Below, one piece after another: positions 1 to 7,284 of a stretch of DNA of 34,445 nt (its first letter is position 1; every line of letters starts with the position of its first letter). The DNA comes from Crocinitomicaceae bacterium (lineage in GTDB: Bacteria; Bacteroidota; Bacteroidia; Flavobacteriales_D; Crocinitomicaceae). Under the pieces are notes generated by a model. It did no database searches. It was not told the DNA's origin and saw nothing but the letters and a program-made list of their open reading frames with translations. The position numbers were made by a program, and so were the translations under genes. The DNA lies in assembly GCA_029252405.1 (NCBI GenBank), contig JAQXBM010000053.1, positions 1 through 34,445 on the forward strand. Direction: 5' to 3'.

Positions 1-363
1 AGGATCAGAGAAAACGGTATAATCCCACTCATGTCCCGAAACGAAACCAGGCAACTTGTAAGCTGTTCGTCCATTATCCATTGAAACAGCAATTAGCTCA
101 ACATCAAAATCTTCTTGCCATTTTGCGTAGAATTCATCTATTTCAAGTAATTGCTTCTTAGAAGGAGAATCCCACATGGCCCAAAACGCAATAACGATCA
201 ATTCATGCTCACAATCTTGCGTCACGTATTGTTGCAGGTCTATAGCTGAACCGTCCAACGTTTTCATATTTACACTTTGTAAGCTATTATTCTGGCCAAA
301 AGATAGAACAGAAAACAGCGTTAAGCATGCAATTAGTAGAGAAGTAGATGTTAGATTCTTCAT
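1..363 (-). CDS. Secreted TlpA-like thioredoxin-fold protein, CxxC missing (partial)
   Basis: The gene starts at the ATG at 363 and runs off the left edge, so only the first 121 residues are visible. The start MKNLTSTSLLIACLTLFSVL is a signal peptide, with a likely cut after the Gly near residue 23. A thioredoxin/redoxin-like core follows: an Asp-Gly-Ser linker, the strand ELIVIAFWAMW, then a helix, then VELIAVSMDNG. This matches the TlpA/AhpC-TSA layout common in Bacteroidota periplasms. Where TlpA proteins have WCGPC, this one reads W-D-S-P-S (residues 64-68, bases 160-174), so both redox cysteines are replaced and disulfide exchange is unlikely. The fold call is good; the function is unknown. 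A structural, binding or chaperone-like role is possible. The missing C-terminal part could hold another domain. Confidence 0.75.
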   Translation of the reverse strand, partial: MKNLTSTSLLIACLTLFSVLSFGQNNSLQSVNMKTLDGSAIDLQQYVTQDCEHELIVIAFWAMWDSPSKKQLLEIDEFYAKWQEDFDVELIAVSMDNGRTAYKLPGFVSGHEWDYTVFSDP

Positions 364-590
364 TTTTGGGAGATATTTAGTTTTGCGCCGACTTCAAATC
401 AGACAGTGCTAAGATAGTATTTTCTTTTTTTTGGCGTTCCCAGACCAATTCAATACCGCTTCGAAAAGAATCCGATTTGGGATAAATGTCTGGTCGGGTT
501 TTCTCTTCAAAATGCTCCCGATAGCTATCTGGACATGTTTTCCGCACCAACCCCTAACGCGGACAAACTTCCGTGAAAGAGAGTGATGTT

Positions 591-2810
591 TCAATCTACT
601 TCATCAATTAACTCAATCTGTTTTTCTCCTGGATGATATCGTTTCTTCGCTCTCTTCAACACATCATCACGGTAAAATGCAACCGGTTTGAATTGACATT
701 CAACGTATGGTGTCACTTGATCGCTAAAATGAGGGGAGTTTGGATCACCACTTTGACCTCCTGCCAGCAAAGTTTTCGCCTTTACTTTCTTCCCAAATTC
801 CACGACCGCTACGAAGCTATTTCCGGCTACACCGTAATGACGTTTGGTGTCTTCACCACGTCGTGCACCAAACGATGCCAATGCACCCCAACGACCAGAA
901 GCCATTCCAACAGGGATACTCGGCTTGTTATCATCAAATTCTTGCTGGATGCTTCCGTCATTTCGCTGGTAGCGATTTACTTCCCCCCAAGGGACTTGAA
1001 CACTTCCAAAATCCTCATACAGTTGATCCATCGCATCCATAAAGACCCGCACACGTTCTCCGTGCGAAGATGCTGAACTCATGTACTTCATCTTCTCCAT
1101 GTAATTCAGTCCATTAGGAATTTTCCCCGATTGATAATAGGTCTTCAAATAGTAATGCGCAATGGTCATGGCATCACTGTTCTTTGAAACCTTAAAATCC
1201 CACGCTTTCAATGGTTTGTATGCATAGAGATACTCTATTTGAACGTACACGCGTTGTTCACATGCCTCAATCAGTCCATTGATCAATTCTTCAGCTCCCG
1301 GCAAGTAGGGATCATAAGCCAAATCAATTAATCCGTCCAGAGTAAGGTTTTCGGCATCTTCCAACAAAGGAATGGCATGAATTCCTCGGTAGTTTTCGGG
1401 GAATGAAGTCATGTAAACAGGGTAGTCCTCTCGCTTCGGGCTGTATTTCCCAGCGCAAGTGAATGGAGTAGAGTTGCAATTTTGAATCCATCCAGTTTTT
1501 GGATTTTTTACGAAGATGTTCTCATCTAGAGAATGTAAGCCGTTCCAATCCGTTGCTGGATTACTGCCGTCTACAGGTCGAGTATAATCGAAGCGCTCAT
1601 CTCTTTTGGGAATATAGTTTCCGTGATAATAAGCGATTGTTCCATCCGCATCTGCATATACCGTATTGTTGGATGAATTCGTTCGAATATCCATCATGTC
1701 ATGAAATTCTGCATGATTTGCGTTTTTTGTGCGCGTGAATGATTGCTCCAGCGCTTTTACAGGATCCCACATTATTGCCGTAGCTACCCATTTGTCATTA
1801 TTCGCATGCGTTATTGGACCGTGATGGGTTCGATACGTCATGAATTTTCGTTTCTTAATCCCCGTATCCGTGGTATAGGCGAGTTCAACCTCTGTGGAAT
1901 CTACAGAGCGCTGTTCTTTCCCATATTGGTATTTGCGCCCATTTGGAGAGGAAACAATCGTTTCTTCAAATTCATCAATGATGTCCGTTCCCGTCGAGGT
2001 ATGCATCCATCCCGTTTTTTCATTGAATCCTTGGTAGACAAAAAACTGTCCCCAGGTAACGGCACCATAAGCGTTTAATCCTTCTTCACTCACAACATGT
2101 ACTTCACCTCTGAAGAAGAACGAAGTGTGCGGATTGATCAAGAGCATGGCATTTCCCGATTGTGTTTTTGATCCTGATATTGCGAAGCCATTCGAGCCTC
2201 TAGGCTCATCATCTTTTAGTCGAATCAATCCATTATTTGCCATCACCAACTCATCGACTTTTTGATCGTAGAATTGTTGGATGCCTTTTGCGGAAACACG
2301 CTCGATATCACCACCTATAGAACCTTCACTAAAGTACATCGGCATCCAGGGTTCGAAATGGGTGAGGAGTTTTGGTTGCACCTCTGGATGAGTGTGCAAG
2401 TAGAAATTCACTCCATCTGCAAAAGCCACACACAGATCCTTCAGCCATTCAGGACTCTTTTCATAGGTTCCAATGGCTTCTTCCTTCGTCATGTAAAGTT
2501 GCGCTCGCAAATCGCTGTACAACAATTCTTCACCTTCGACCTCTGCTAATCTTCCTATTGCCCAAATGTAATTGTGTTCTACACGATTGAAATCATCCTC
2601 ACACTGCGCGTAGAGTAAGCTAAATACGGCATCAGCATCCGTTTTCCCGTAGATGTGTGGCACTCCAAAGTCGTCGCGGATAATTTCGGTGTTTTTCGCT
2701 CGGAAATCCCAACGTTCCTGCTCGTTCAGTGGAGTTTTTTTGGTTTCTTCCTTCGTTTCAGTCGAGCAGCTGCTCAATACCAAAAGAAGCGCGAGATAAA
2801 TGTATTTCAT
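591..2810 (-). CDS. Penicillin acylase family lipoprotein (acyl-homoserine-lactone acylase type)
   Basis: This 739-residue Ntn-hydrolase of the penicillin amidase (S45) family would hydrolyse an amide bond, for example in acyl-homoserine lactones, penicillin-like compounds or other N-acyl substrates. Family features are visible in order: the early alpha-chain motif IIRDDFGVPHIYGKTDADA (about 43-61), a linker region near 195-204, and the nucleophile motif RGSNGFAISGSKT, in which Ser206 would become the N-terminus of the beta chain after self-cleavage. The length suits the PvdQ/QuiP-like branch. The N-terminus is a lipoprotein signal with lipobox LSSC (Cys15) followed by a Ser/Thr/Glu-rich linker, which suggests membrane anchoring rather than a free periplasmic enzyme. 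It stands alone between unrelated envelope genes. The family is certain; the substrate cannot be read from sequence. Confidence 0.93.
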   Translation of the reverse strand: MKYIYLALLLVLSSCSTETKEETKKTPLNEQERWDFRAKNTEIIRDDFGVPHIYGKTDADAVFSLLYAQCEDDFNRVEHNYIWAIGRLAEVEGEELLYSDLRAQLYMTKEEAIGTYEKSPEWLKDLCVAFADGVNFYLHTHPEVQPKLLTHFEPWMPMYFSEGSIGGDIERVSAKGIQQFYDQKVDELVMANNGLIRLKDDEPRGSNGFAISGSKTQSGNAMLLINPHTSFFFRGEVHVVSEEGLNAYGAVTWGQFFVYQGFNEKTGWMHTSTGTDIIDEFEETIVSSPNGRKYQYGKEQRSVDSTEVELAYTTDTGIKKRKFMTYRTHHGPITHANNDKWVATAIMWDPVKALEQSFTRTKNANHAEFHDMMDIRTNSSNNTVYADADGTIAYYHGNYIPKRDERFDYTRPVDGSNPATDWNGLHSLDENIFVKNPKTGWIQNCNSTPFTCAGKYSPKREDYPVYMTSFPENYRGIHAIPLLEDAENLTLDGLIDLAYDPYLPGAEELINGLIEACEQRVYVQIEYLYAYKPLKAWDFKVSKNSDAMTIAHYYLKTYYQSGKIPNGLNYMEKMKYMSSASSHGERVRVFMDAMDQLYEDFGSVQVPWGEVNRYQRNDGSIQQEFDDNKPSIPVGMASGRWGALASFGARRGEDTKRHYGVAGNSFVAVVEFGKKVKAKTLLAGGQSGDPNSPHFSDQVTPYVECQFKPVAFYRDDVLKRAKKRYHPGEKQIELIDEVD

Positions 2811-2977
2811 CAGAGTAGATTTGTAGTAGCAAGATAGTTATTTCTTGAATGAGATGAAGCGTTGCGGAATTCTATAGAAATAAGCAGGGAAGGAGCATAC
2901 AACCAGATGTCTAGAAGACAACTAGAAGGAATTAGTGAGGAATAACAAAATAAAAGTGAGAAGATAGATCCAATTGT

Positions 2978-3610
2978 CTACTCAACAATCTCCAACGAAC
3001 GCAATACTCGAATTTGGACGTAGTCCTCTAATTTTGGTGAGTAACTCTCAACTTTCCGATAAGAAACCGAGATGTTCTTTCCTTTAATCGCTGCACCGTC
3101 ATTTTCGAGAAGACTAGCACCTTCGAAGTATTCCATCCAGTAGTACGTTTCTTTTCTTCCAGTTTCCGATTTGATCTTTAACGTCACGAAATCGCTAGAA
3201 GAAACTTCAAGTACTTGCCCATTTGATTTACTGTTCATGAAGCTTAAATCGTGATCTTCACTCATGATTTCTTCCATCATCTCAGGATCGTCATTCATCA
3301 TTTGTCCGAGCATCTCCATGAAATCTGGACAAGAGAATGTCATTTGCAGCCCAACTCTTTGACCGAGTCTTTCCAATCCAGAGGCGTCTGAAAGGTCGAT
3401 ATCTACTCCCGCTTCACCTGCAGCACCGATCATGCAAAATCCGAGCTCCATCTGAAGTTCATTGCTCGAAGATTCTTTAAGTTCTTTGGATTTTTTCTGC
3501 AGACATTCGCAGGTTTTATCAGAAATTTCTTCGATCTGTTTATCTGTTTGGGCAGTGGTAACAGTTCCAGAAATAAGGAAAGCGAACAATAATAGTAGGG
3601 CATTTTTCAT
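2978..3610 (-). CDS. Secreted protein of unknown function with cysteine motif
   Basis: This 210-residue protein has a clear signal peptide (MKNALLLLFAFLISGTVTTA, cut before Gln21). The mature part opens with a helix containing Cys-Glu-Cys (residues 34-36), with further cysteines at 59 and 94, so one or two disulfides are likely outside the cytoplasm. A methionine- and acid-rich helix follows (about 95-125), then a C-terminal beta-rich part (about 130-210). I recognise the general look of Bacteroidota secreted proteins with an early CxC-L motif but no named family. The gap of 167 bp to the acylase gene downstream argues against tight coupling. The reading frame is well supported by the signal peptide and length; function unknown. 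Confidence 0.75.
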   Translation of the reverse strand: MKNALLLLFAFLISGTVTTAQTDKQIEEISDKTCECLQKKSKELKESSSNELQMELGFCMIGAAGEAGVDIDLSDASGLERLGQRVGLQMTFSCPDFMEMLGQMMNDDPEMMEEIMSEDHDLSFMNSKSNGQVLEVSSSDFVTLKIKSETGRKETYYWMEYFEGASLLENDGAAIKGKNISVSYRKVESYSPKLEDYVQIRVLRSLEIVE

Positions 3611-3668
3611 TGTAATGTATTTTAAAGTGGATGATCAAACAGTGTGAGTTTGATCATGCTAAAGTTAA

Positions 3669-4148
3669 TCAAGAAACGGTCATTCGTCTAATCACTTCCT
3701 CAAATTCTGAATAATTTTTCAGCAATTCCTCAGAAGTAAACAGTTCAAAATCTCGAAAATCAAATCCAGGAGCAACAACACACGAAACGAAGGAATAGCT
3801 ATTGGCTTCATTGACCGAAGAACCAAATATCGTATCAGCAGGTACCAAAAACTGAGGTGTTTGTCCAGCTTTTAGATCCAATCCCACTAAATGTTCGCCG
3901 TGTCCATGTTCATCCAAGGTATGCACGGTCAATGGACTTCCCTCATGAAAGAACCACAACTCATCACTCTTGATGCGGTGGAAATGCGAAACGTGCTCAG
4001 ATGGCAACAAGAAATAAATCGACGTCGTCAACTGGCGCTCCATGTTTGGTAAGGTCATTTCCGAGCGATATTCTTCAGAGTAATAACCACCTTCTGGATG
4101 CGCTTGCATATCAAAACGCTTTATTAATTCATTGATTCTTTCCTGCAT
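3669..4148 (-). CDS. Cupin domain protein, DUF985 (Cupin_5) family
   Basis: This 159-residue single-domain cytoplasmic protein belongs to the DUF985/Cupin_5 family (yeast YML079W-like). Visible signatures are HPEGGYYSEEYRS (17-29), the beta-barrel strand TTSIYFLLP, the cupin motif SHFHRIKSDELWFFHEG (54-70) with His55, His57 and Glu63 as likely metal or ligand residues, and the late motif VVAPGFDFRDFEL. The length is normal for the family. Family members are small dimeric cupins whose substrate is generally unknown, although the fold resembles sugar epimerases and seed storage proteins. The gene is alone on its transcript or loosely joined to its neighbours, with 58 bp to the secreted protein gene downstream. 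Confidence 0.92.
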   Translation of the reverse strand: MQERINELIKRFDMQAHPEGGYYSEEYRSEMTLPNMERQLTTSIYFLLPSEHVSHFHRIKSDELWFFHEGSPLTVHTLDEHGHGEHLVGLDLKAGQTPQFLVPADTIFGSSVNEANSYSFVSCVVAPGFDFRDFELFTSEELLKNYSEFEEVIRRMTVS

Positions 4149-4182
4149 GAAACAAAGAAAGTGATTTTAGTTGAATATCGGA

Positions 4183-4284
4183 CTTCGGCTCCATTTCGAC
4201 AGGCTCAATGCGCCGCGCTCAGCCCTCGTGAGAAGTTATTGAAATTCATTCCTTGACTCCTTTCTCTGTCGAATGGAGTCGAAG
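4183..4284. repeat. Imperfect inverted repeat, REP-like dispersed element
   Basis: The arms CTTCGGCTCCATTTCGACAG (4183-4202) and CTGTCGAATGGAGTCGAAG (4266-4284) are reverse complements apart from one substitution and one extra T, and are separated by 63 bp. The pair lies between the cupin gene and the lipoprotein gene and touches the latter's stop codon. A related sequence occurs at 23171-23193. Short repeats of the type TTCGACTCCGCTCAATG are, from general knowledge, scattered through intergenic regions of many Bacteroidota genomes. It may act as an RNA 3' end or stability element for the minus-strand lipoprotein gene. Confidence 0.6.
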
Positions 4285-4285
4285 C

Positions 4286-4750
4286 CTACCGTACCATTCG
4301 ATACTTATACTTCCCGTCATTCTTGTCTTCCTCAATCGCAGTCAAGCGTTTATTGGAAACTTCCAACTCGTCCCAAAACAAATCCGTAATGATTCCCAAT
4401 TCAGGAATATCCAAGGTTCCGACCATGTAATAGATAGTTTCACGAGAGTTATCGTCATTGTCGAATTCCTCGTAATAATCAACGTACCAAACACCACTTG
4501 CTGTCGTGTCCAAATCCTTGTCGTATGCTTCAATAATTCCGCCCTCCTTGAAGGTAATTGTTGACCCTTGAAATCCATCAGAATAATCGGAATAACCCGA
4601 CTTACCGTTTGGTTTAAATTTCACCTGGTCGAATTCCCATGTTCCAATAATTTTAGCCTCAACGTTCGCAACTGATCCTCCAGCAGTGCACGAGCCAAGT
4701 GATAAAATCAAGGAAGATGAAATGAATAATAGGAGGTACAGTGCTTTCAT
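4286..4750 (-). CDS. Lipocalin-like lipoprotein of unknown function
   Basis: This 154-residue protein carries a lipoprotein signal peptide with lipobox LGSC (Cys21). The mature domain starts with IIGTWEFDQVKF, the Gly-x-Trp opening typical of the small lipocalin-like domains (DUF5004/lipocalin_4 type) found in many Bacteroidota lipoproteins. Alternating strands follow (STITFKEGGIIEAYD, GVWYVDYYEE, TIYYMVGTL, LEVSNKRLTAI), and the protein ends soon after KYKYRMVR. Such proteins are thought to be membrane-anchored small beta-barrels; ligands are unknown. A possible -7 box, CAAATTTA on the plus strand at 4755-4762 (TAAATTTG on the minus strand), lies directly before the start. The gene stops inside the inverted repeat region downstream. 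Confidence 0.75.
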   Translation of the reverse strand: MKALYLLLFISSSLILSLGSCTAGGSVANVEAKIIGTWEFDQVKFKPNGKSGYSDYSDGFQGSTITFKEGGIIEAYDKDLDTTASGVWYVDYYEEFDNDDNSRETIYYMVGTLDIPELGIITDLFWDELEVSNKRLTAIEEDKNDGKYKYRMVR

Positions 4751-4804
4751 AGATCAAATTTACAGGAAAATGATCAAAAATTATTCCAAAAAAACAATCA
4801 GGAT

Positions 4805-5557
4805 TTACTCAATTGGACCGTTCAGGAATTGCTTACCGCGATTCTTGATTAGCGGGAAGAAATACTTGAAATCAATAGTGAGAAATGAACCGTCAACATC
4901 AGCCGAAAGAACTACGTCATTGGCATCGTAACTGTAAATGGCCGCATACTGAAACAACGGTTGAAAAGGAACCCGCGCAGATCCGCCAATATAGAAGAAA
5001 CCACTTTTTTTGGTGCGATACTCGAACCCTAAATTGGCGTTAAGATCAAATCCTAGGCTGTTTTTTCGCAGACCGTACATGGCGAAGTAGTGCTTACCTT
5101 CAGGGCGAATTTGAATCCGCGTATTCGTTGGTTTGTAGCTTACAGCAACTCCCAAGGAAGCATTCATAAATATCTTCTCACTCAATTGAATGTATACGAG
5201 CGCATTGATCGGAATATCGTATTCAATAAAGGTCATTGATTTGCTCCCGAAAACGTTGGAATCAGGCAATGATGCGGAAATATCAAAATAGCGCTGTGTA
5301 AAGTTGATTCCAGACTCGATGGCAATCAGTTTTGTAACATTTGCGCGAACTGTTCCTCCAAATCCATATCCCAAGCGTTGAGAAATACTCGATTCGAAAC
5401 CATCTCCACTCACAGTTGTGACGGGATCACCAATGAATTTAGTCGGGAAAATCGGTCTAACCTGAATCCCAAAATACGTGGGTAATTTATCCGTCTTTTC
5501 TTGACCAAGACTGGAGAAGGAAAGTAAAAGGATGATGATGTAAAAACCGATTTTCAT
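4805..5557 (-). CDS. Outer-membrane beta-barrel protein (PorT-like)
   Basis: This 250-residue protein has a signal peptide (MKIGFYIIILLLSFSSLGQ). After it come alternating amphipathic strands rich in Gly and aromatic residues, such as FGIQVRPIFP, GYGFGGTVRANV, AIESGINFTQRYFDI, VYIQLSEKIFMNASLGVAVS, NANLGFEYR and FFYIGGSARVPF. This is the pattern of the eight-strand outer-membrane beta-barrel families of Bacteroidota (OMP_b-brl_2/PorT type). The last strand, SFLTIDFKYFFPL, is followed by a short tail instead of ending at an aromatic residue. A ligand or partner cannot be inferred. The end of this gene lies 54 bp from the start of the lipoprotein gene, so the two could share a transcript. Confidence 0.75.
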   Translation of the reverse strand: MKIGFYIIILLLSFSSLGQEKTDKLPTYFGIQVRPIFPTKFIGDPVTTVSGDGFESSISQRLGYGFGGTVRANVTKLIAIESGINFTQRYFDISASLPDSNVFGSKSMTFIEYDIPINALVYIQLSEKIFMNASLGVAVSYKPTNTRIQIRPEGKHYFAMYGLRKNSLGFDLNANLGFEYRTKKSGFFYIGGSARVPFQPLFQYAAIYSYDANDVVLSADVDGSFLTIDFKYFFPLIKNRGKQFLNGPIE

Positions 5558-5599
5558 GCTTGATGCTAAGAACGCGATAATTTTCTATTTATTCTGCAC

Positions 5600-6010
5600 T
5601 TATTCAGTACTATTGACTGAAGCAGGGGTTTCATTATGCGAACTGAGTTTGTCTTGCGCTTTACAATACCCAAGAATGGCGATAGTCATGACAATTCCAG
5701 AGGCAATCAGCAAAAACCAGCGAAATCCAGCGTAAGGAATAAACGGCTTTCTGTGCTGCGCTTCCACCTTATAGTTGAGCTTCTCGGTAACCTTGTAATG
5801 GTTCTTGTGGATCCCGTATAAGTAATAAGTCACCTGCTTCTTTTCGTGAGTATCCGTTTCGAATGGAATATCTTTTTCTTTCAAAGCTTCCTCAAATGAA
5901 TTCGCACGGTGCTCATCCGCAAAGCGGTAAACGACGTACTCCTTGTTCTCAGGATGACGTGCGTAATTCACGAGTCCTAAGTCAATCGGATGATCTACTG
6001 GATTATCCAT
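5600..6010 (-). CDS. Small single-pass membrane protein, unknown function
   Basis: This 136-residue protein has a cytoplasmic N-terminal domain of about 90 residues and one transmembrane segment at about 96-115 (FRWFLLIASGIVMTIAILGY). A short polar tail follows. The soluble part (EYVVYRFADEHRANSFEEAL, then FETDTHEKKQVTYYLYGIHK) reads like a small alpha/beta ferredoxin-like domain: the phrase 'avoid a difference in a value, strand-helix-strand' cannot be tested here, but the strand-helix-strand order can be seen. There is no signal peptide. The gene starts 44 bp after the nitroreductase gene ends and has its own candidate -7 box at 6030-6037. I do not recognise a characterised family; similar short proteins occur in Flavobacteriales. 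Confidence 0.7.
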   Translation of the reverse strand: MDNPVDHPIDLGLVNYARHPENKEYVVYRFADEHRANSFEEALKEKDIPFETDTHEKKQVTYYLYGIHKNHYKVTEKLNYKVEAQHRKPFIPYAGFRWFLLIASGIVMTIAILGYCKAQDKLSSHNETPASVNSTE

Positions 6011-6029
6011 AAATTCAAATCAATTTTTG

Positions 6030-6037
6030 CAAAGATA
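6030..6037 (-). promoter_or_regulatory. Candidate -7 promoter box
   Basis: On the minus strand this reads TATCTTTG, an exact match to the Bacteroidota -7 consensus TAnnTTTG, 19 bases before the start codon of the small membrane protein gene at 6010. I see no convincing TTG at the -33 spacing, so this rests on the -7 match and its position alone. Confidence 0.4.
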
Positions 6038-6054
6038 CGAAATGAATGCTTGCA

Positions 6055-6642
6055 TTACATGTTCCATTCTGTAGTGTAGTCGAGTGGACGACGATGTGCC
6101 TTTGGCCATTCTATTTCAGGATATCCAATGTAAAACAAGCCGAGGCATTTATCTTTTTCTCCCAATCCTAGGTATTCGTTCATTTGTGGCGTGTAGATGA
6201 GCTTTGGCGTCGACCAAAATCCACCTAGACCATAAGCAGTGCATGTCAAATGCATATTCTGAATGGCACAAGCCACCGCTTCAATTTCCTCCATCTCTAG
6301 AATTTTTTCATCAGGTTGGCGCTCCATGCAAACGGCAATAACTGCGGATGTCAACATTGGACGTCTCATCAACTTTGCGAGTTTTACATCACTTTGAAGC
6401 TCTTTTGGGATTACTTCTTGATACGTTTTACCCAGAAATTGACTCAATTCTTGACGGTGCTCTTGCCCCATGAAGACTTTGAAACGCCAAGGTTGCGTGT
6501 TTCCATGCGTCGGTGCCCATTGACCGTTCGTTAAAATGACTTCAATTTGCTCGCGGTGAACTTTCCTTGAACTAAACTGTTCTGGATAGATCGTACGGCG
6601 TTCGCGGATGAGTTCGTTTATTTCTGATAGATTGAAGCGCAT
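6055..6642 (-). CDS. Nitroreductase family protein (FMN-dependent oxidoreductase)
   Basis: This 195-residue protein is of the short nitroreductase type (YdjA-like length). These are homodimeric FMN enzymes that use NAD(P)H to reduce nitro compounds, quinones or other acceptors; the physiological substrate is usually unknown. Diagnostic segments are the N-terminal IRERRTIYPEQF (12-23) with FMN-phosphate-binding arginines, APTHGNTQPWRF (43-54), the flavin-side motif YGLGGFWSTP (137-146), and LGLFYIGYPE (167-176) near the end. No signal peptide. It is divergent from the rhomboid gene, and a candidate -7 box lies at 6662-6669. Confidence 0.93.
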   Translation of the reverse strand: MRFNLSEINELIRERRTIYPEQFSSRKVHREQIEVILTNGQWAPTHGNTQPWRFKVFMGQEHRQELSQFLGKTYQEVIPKELQSDVKLAKLMRRPMLTSAVIAVCMERQPDEKILEMEEIEAVACAIQNMHLTCTAYGLGGFWSTPKLIYTPQMNEYLGLGEKDKCLGLFYIGYPEIEWPKAHRRPLDYTTEWNM

Positions 6643-6661
6643 ATTGAATGAAATTGGAAAT

Positions 6662-6669
6662 CAAAATTA
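6662..6669 (-). promoter_or_regulatory. Candidate -7 promoter box of the nitroreductase gene
   Basis: The minus strand reads TAATTTTG (TAnnTTTG), 19 bases before the start codon at 6642. A TTTTG lies further upstream at about 6693, a slightly long spacing for a -33 element. A near-match for the opposite direction, TATCTTTC at 6705-6712, precedes the rhomboid gene. Confidence 0.4.
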
Positions 6670-6729
6670 CTAAAAACCTGAGTTTTAAATCTCAAAAGAG
6701 TATGTATCTTTCGGTATCAATAAGAATCC

Positions 6730-7284
6730 ATGAGAGTTACTGTAAACGCCCCGTTTTCCATTCTGTTTTCAATCGCAGCCATAGCGCTGTATTTTTTGTT
6801 TCAAGCTGATGGCACCATTCCACGAATGCTCACGCTCCATGGCGATTTCGATTTAACCAATTGGAAATGGTACGTAAGTCTTGTCGGCTACACAATGGGA
6901 CATGGGAGCATTTCACACTTAATTGGAAATATCTCCATCATTCTACTCGTGGGACCTTTTGTTGAAAAACGATGGGGGACAAAGCGACTGGCACTAATGG
7001 TCAGTCTCACAGGGCTTCTTACTGCATTAGTACACATCATTTTTTGGGATCACAGGTTGATCGGCGCCAGTGGAATTGTTTTCATGATGATTGTACTGAG
7101 CTCACTCGTCGACTTAAAAGGAAAGGAAATTCCCCTCACATTTATTCTGATCGTACTGTTGTTTATTGGACAAGAAATACGAGGAAGCTTCGCTGATGAT
7201 CAAGTATCGCAATTTGCGCACATTACGGGCGGAGTGCTTGGCGCGATCTTCGGATTTGCCTACCGATCTTCAAGTCCTTATTGA
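6730..7284 (+). CDS. Rhomboid family intramembrane serine protease
   Basis: This 184-residue polytopic membrane protein has about six hydrophobic segments. All rhomboid signatures are present: the transmembrane-2 motif GHGSISHLIGN (58-67, His63 and Asn67), the nucleophile motif GASG (112-115, Ser114), and the last-helix histidine in QFAHITGGVLGAIFG (His164). A catalytic Ser-His dyad is therefore predicted, and the protein should cut transmembrane substrates within the lipid bilayer. It has no extra cytosolic domain and is at the short end for bacterial rhomboids. Its stop overlaps the end of the convergent redoxin-like gene by 7 bp. Substrate unknown. Confidence 0.93.
   Translation: MRVTVNAPFSILFSIAAIALYFLFQADGTIPRMLTLHGDFDLTNWKWYVSLVGYTMGHGSISHLIGNISIILLVGPFVEKRWGTKRLALMVSLTGLLTALVHIIFWDHRLIGASGIVFMMIVLSSLVDLKGKEIPLTFILIVLLFIGQEIRGSFADDQVSQFAHITGGVLGAIFGFAYRSSSPY

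Noticed and set aside
535-568. Hairpin TCCGC/GCGGA after the acylase gene
   Set aside because: Short stem and no T-run on the minus strand, so not a terminator.
409-594. Minus-strand open frame of 61 codons overlapping the end of the acylase gene
   Set aside because: No recognisable motif, basic low-complexity end, 4 bp overlap with a solid gene; composition does not look coding. The region 364-590 holds nothing else I can support beyond a 10 bp palindrome GATAGCTATC.
2830-2950. Twelve-codon plus-strand frame after an AAGGAG motif in the gap between the acylase and cysteine-motif genes
   Set aside because: Too short, poor spacing, and no conserved feature.
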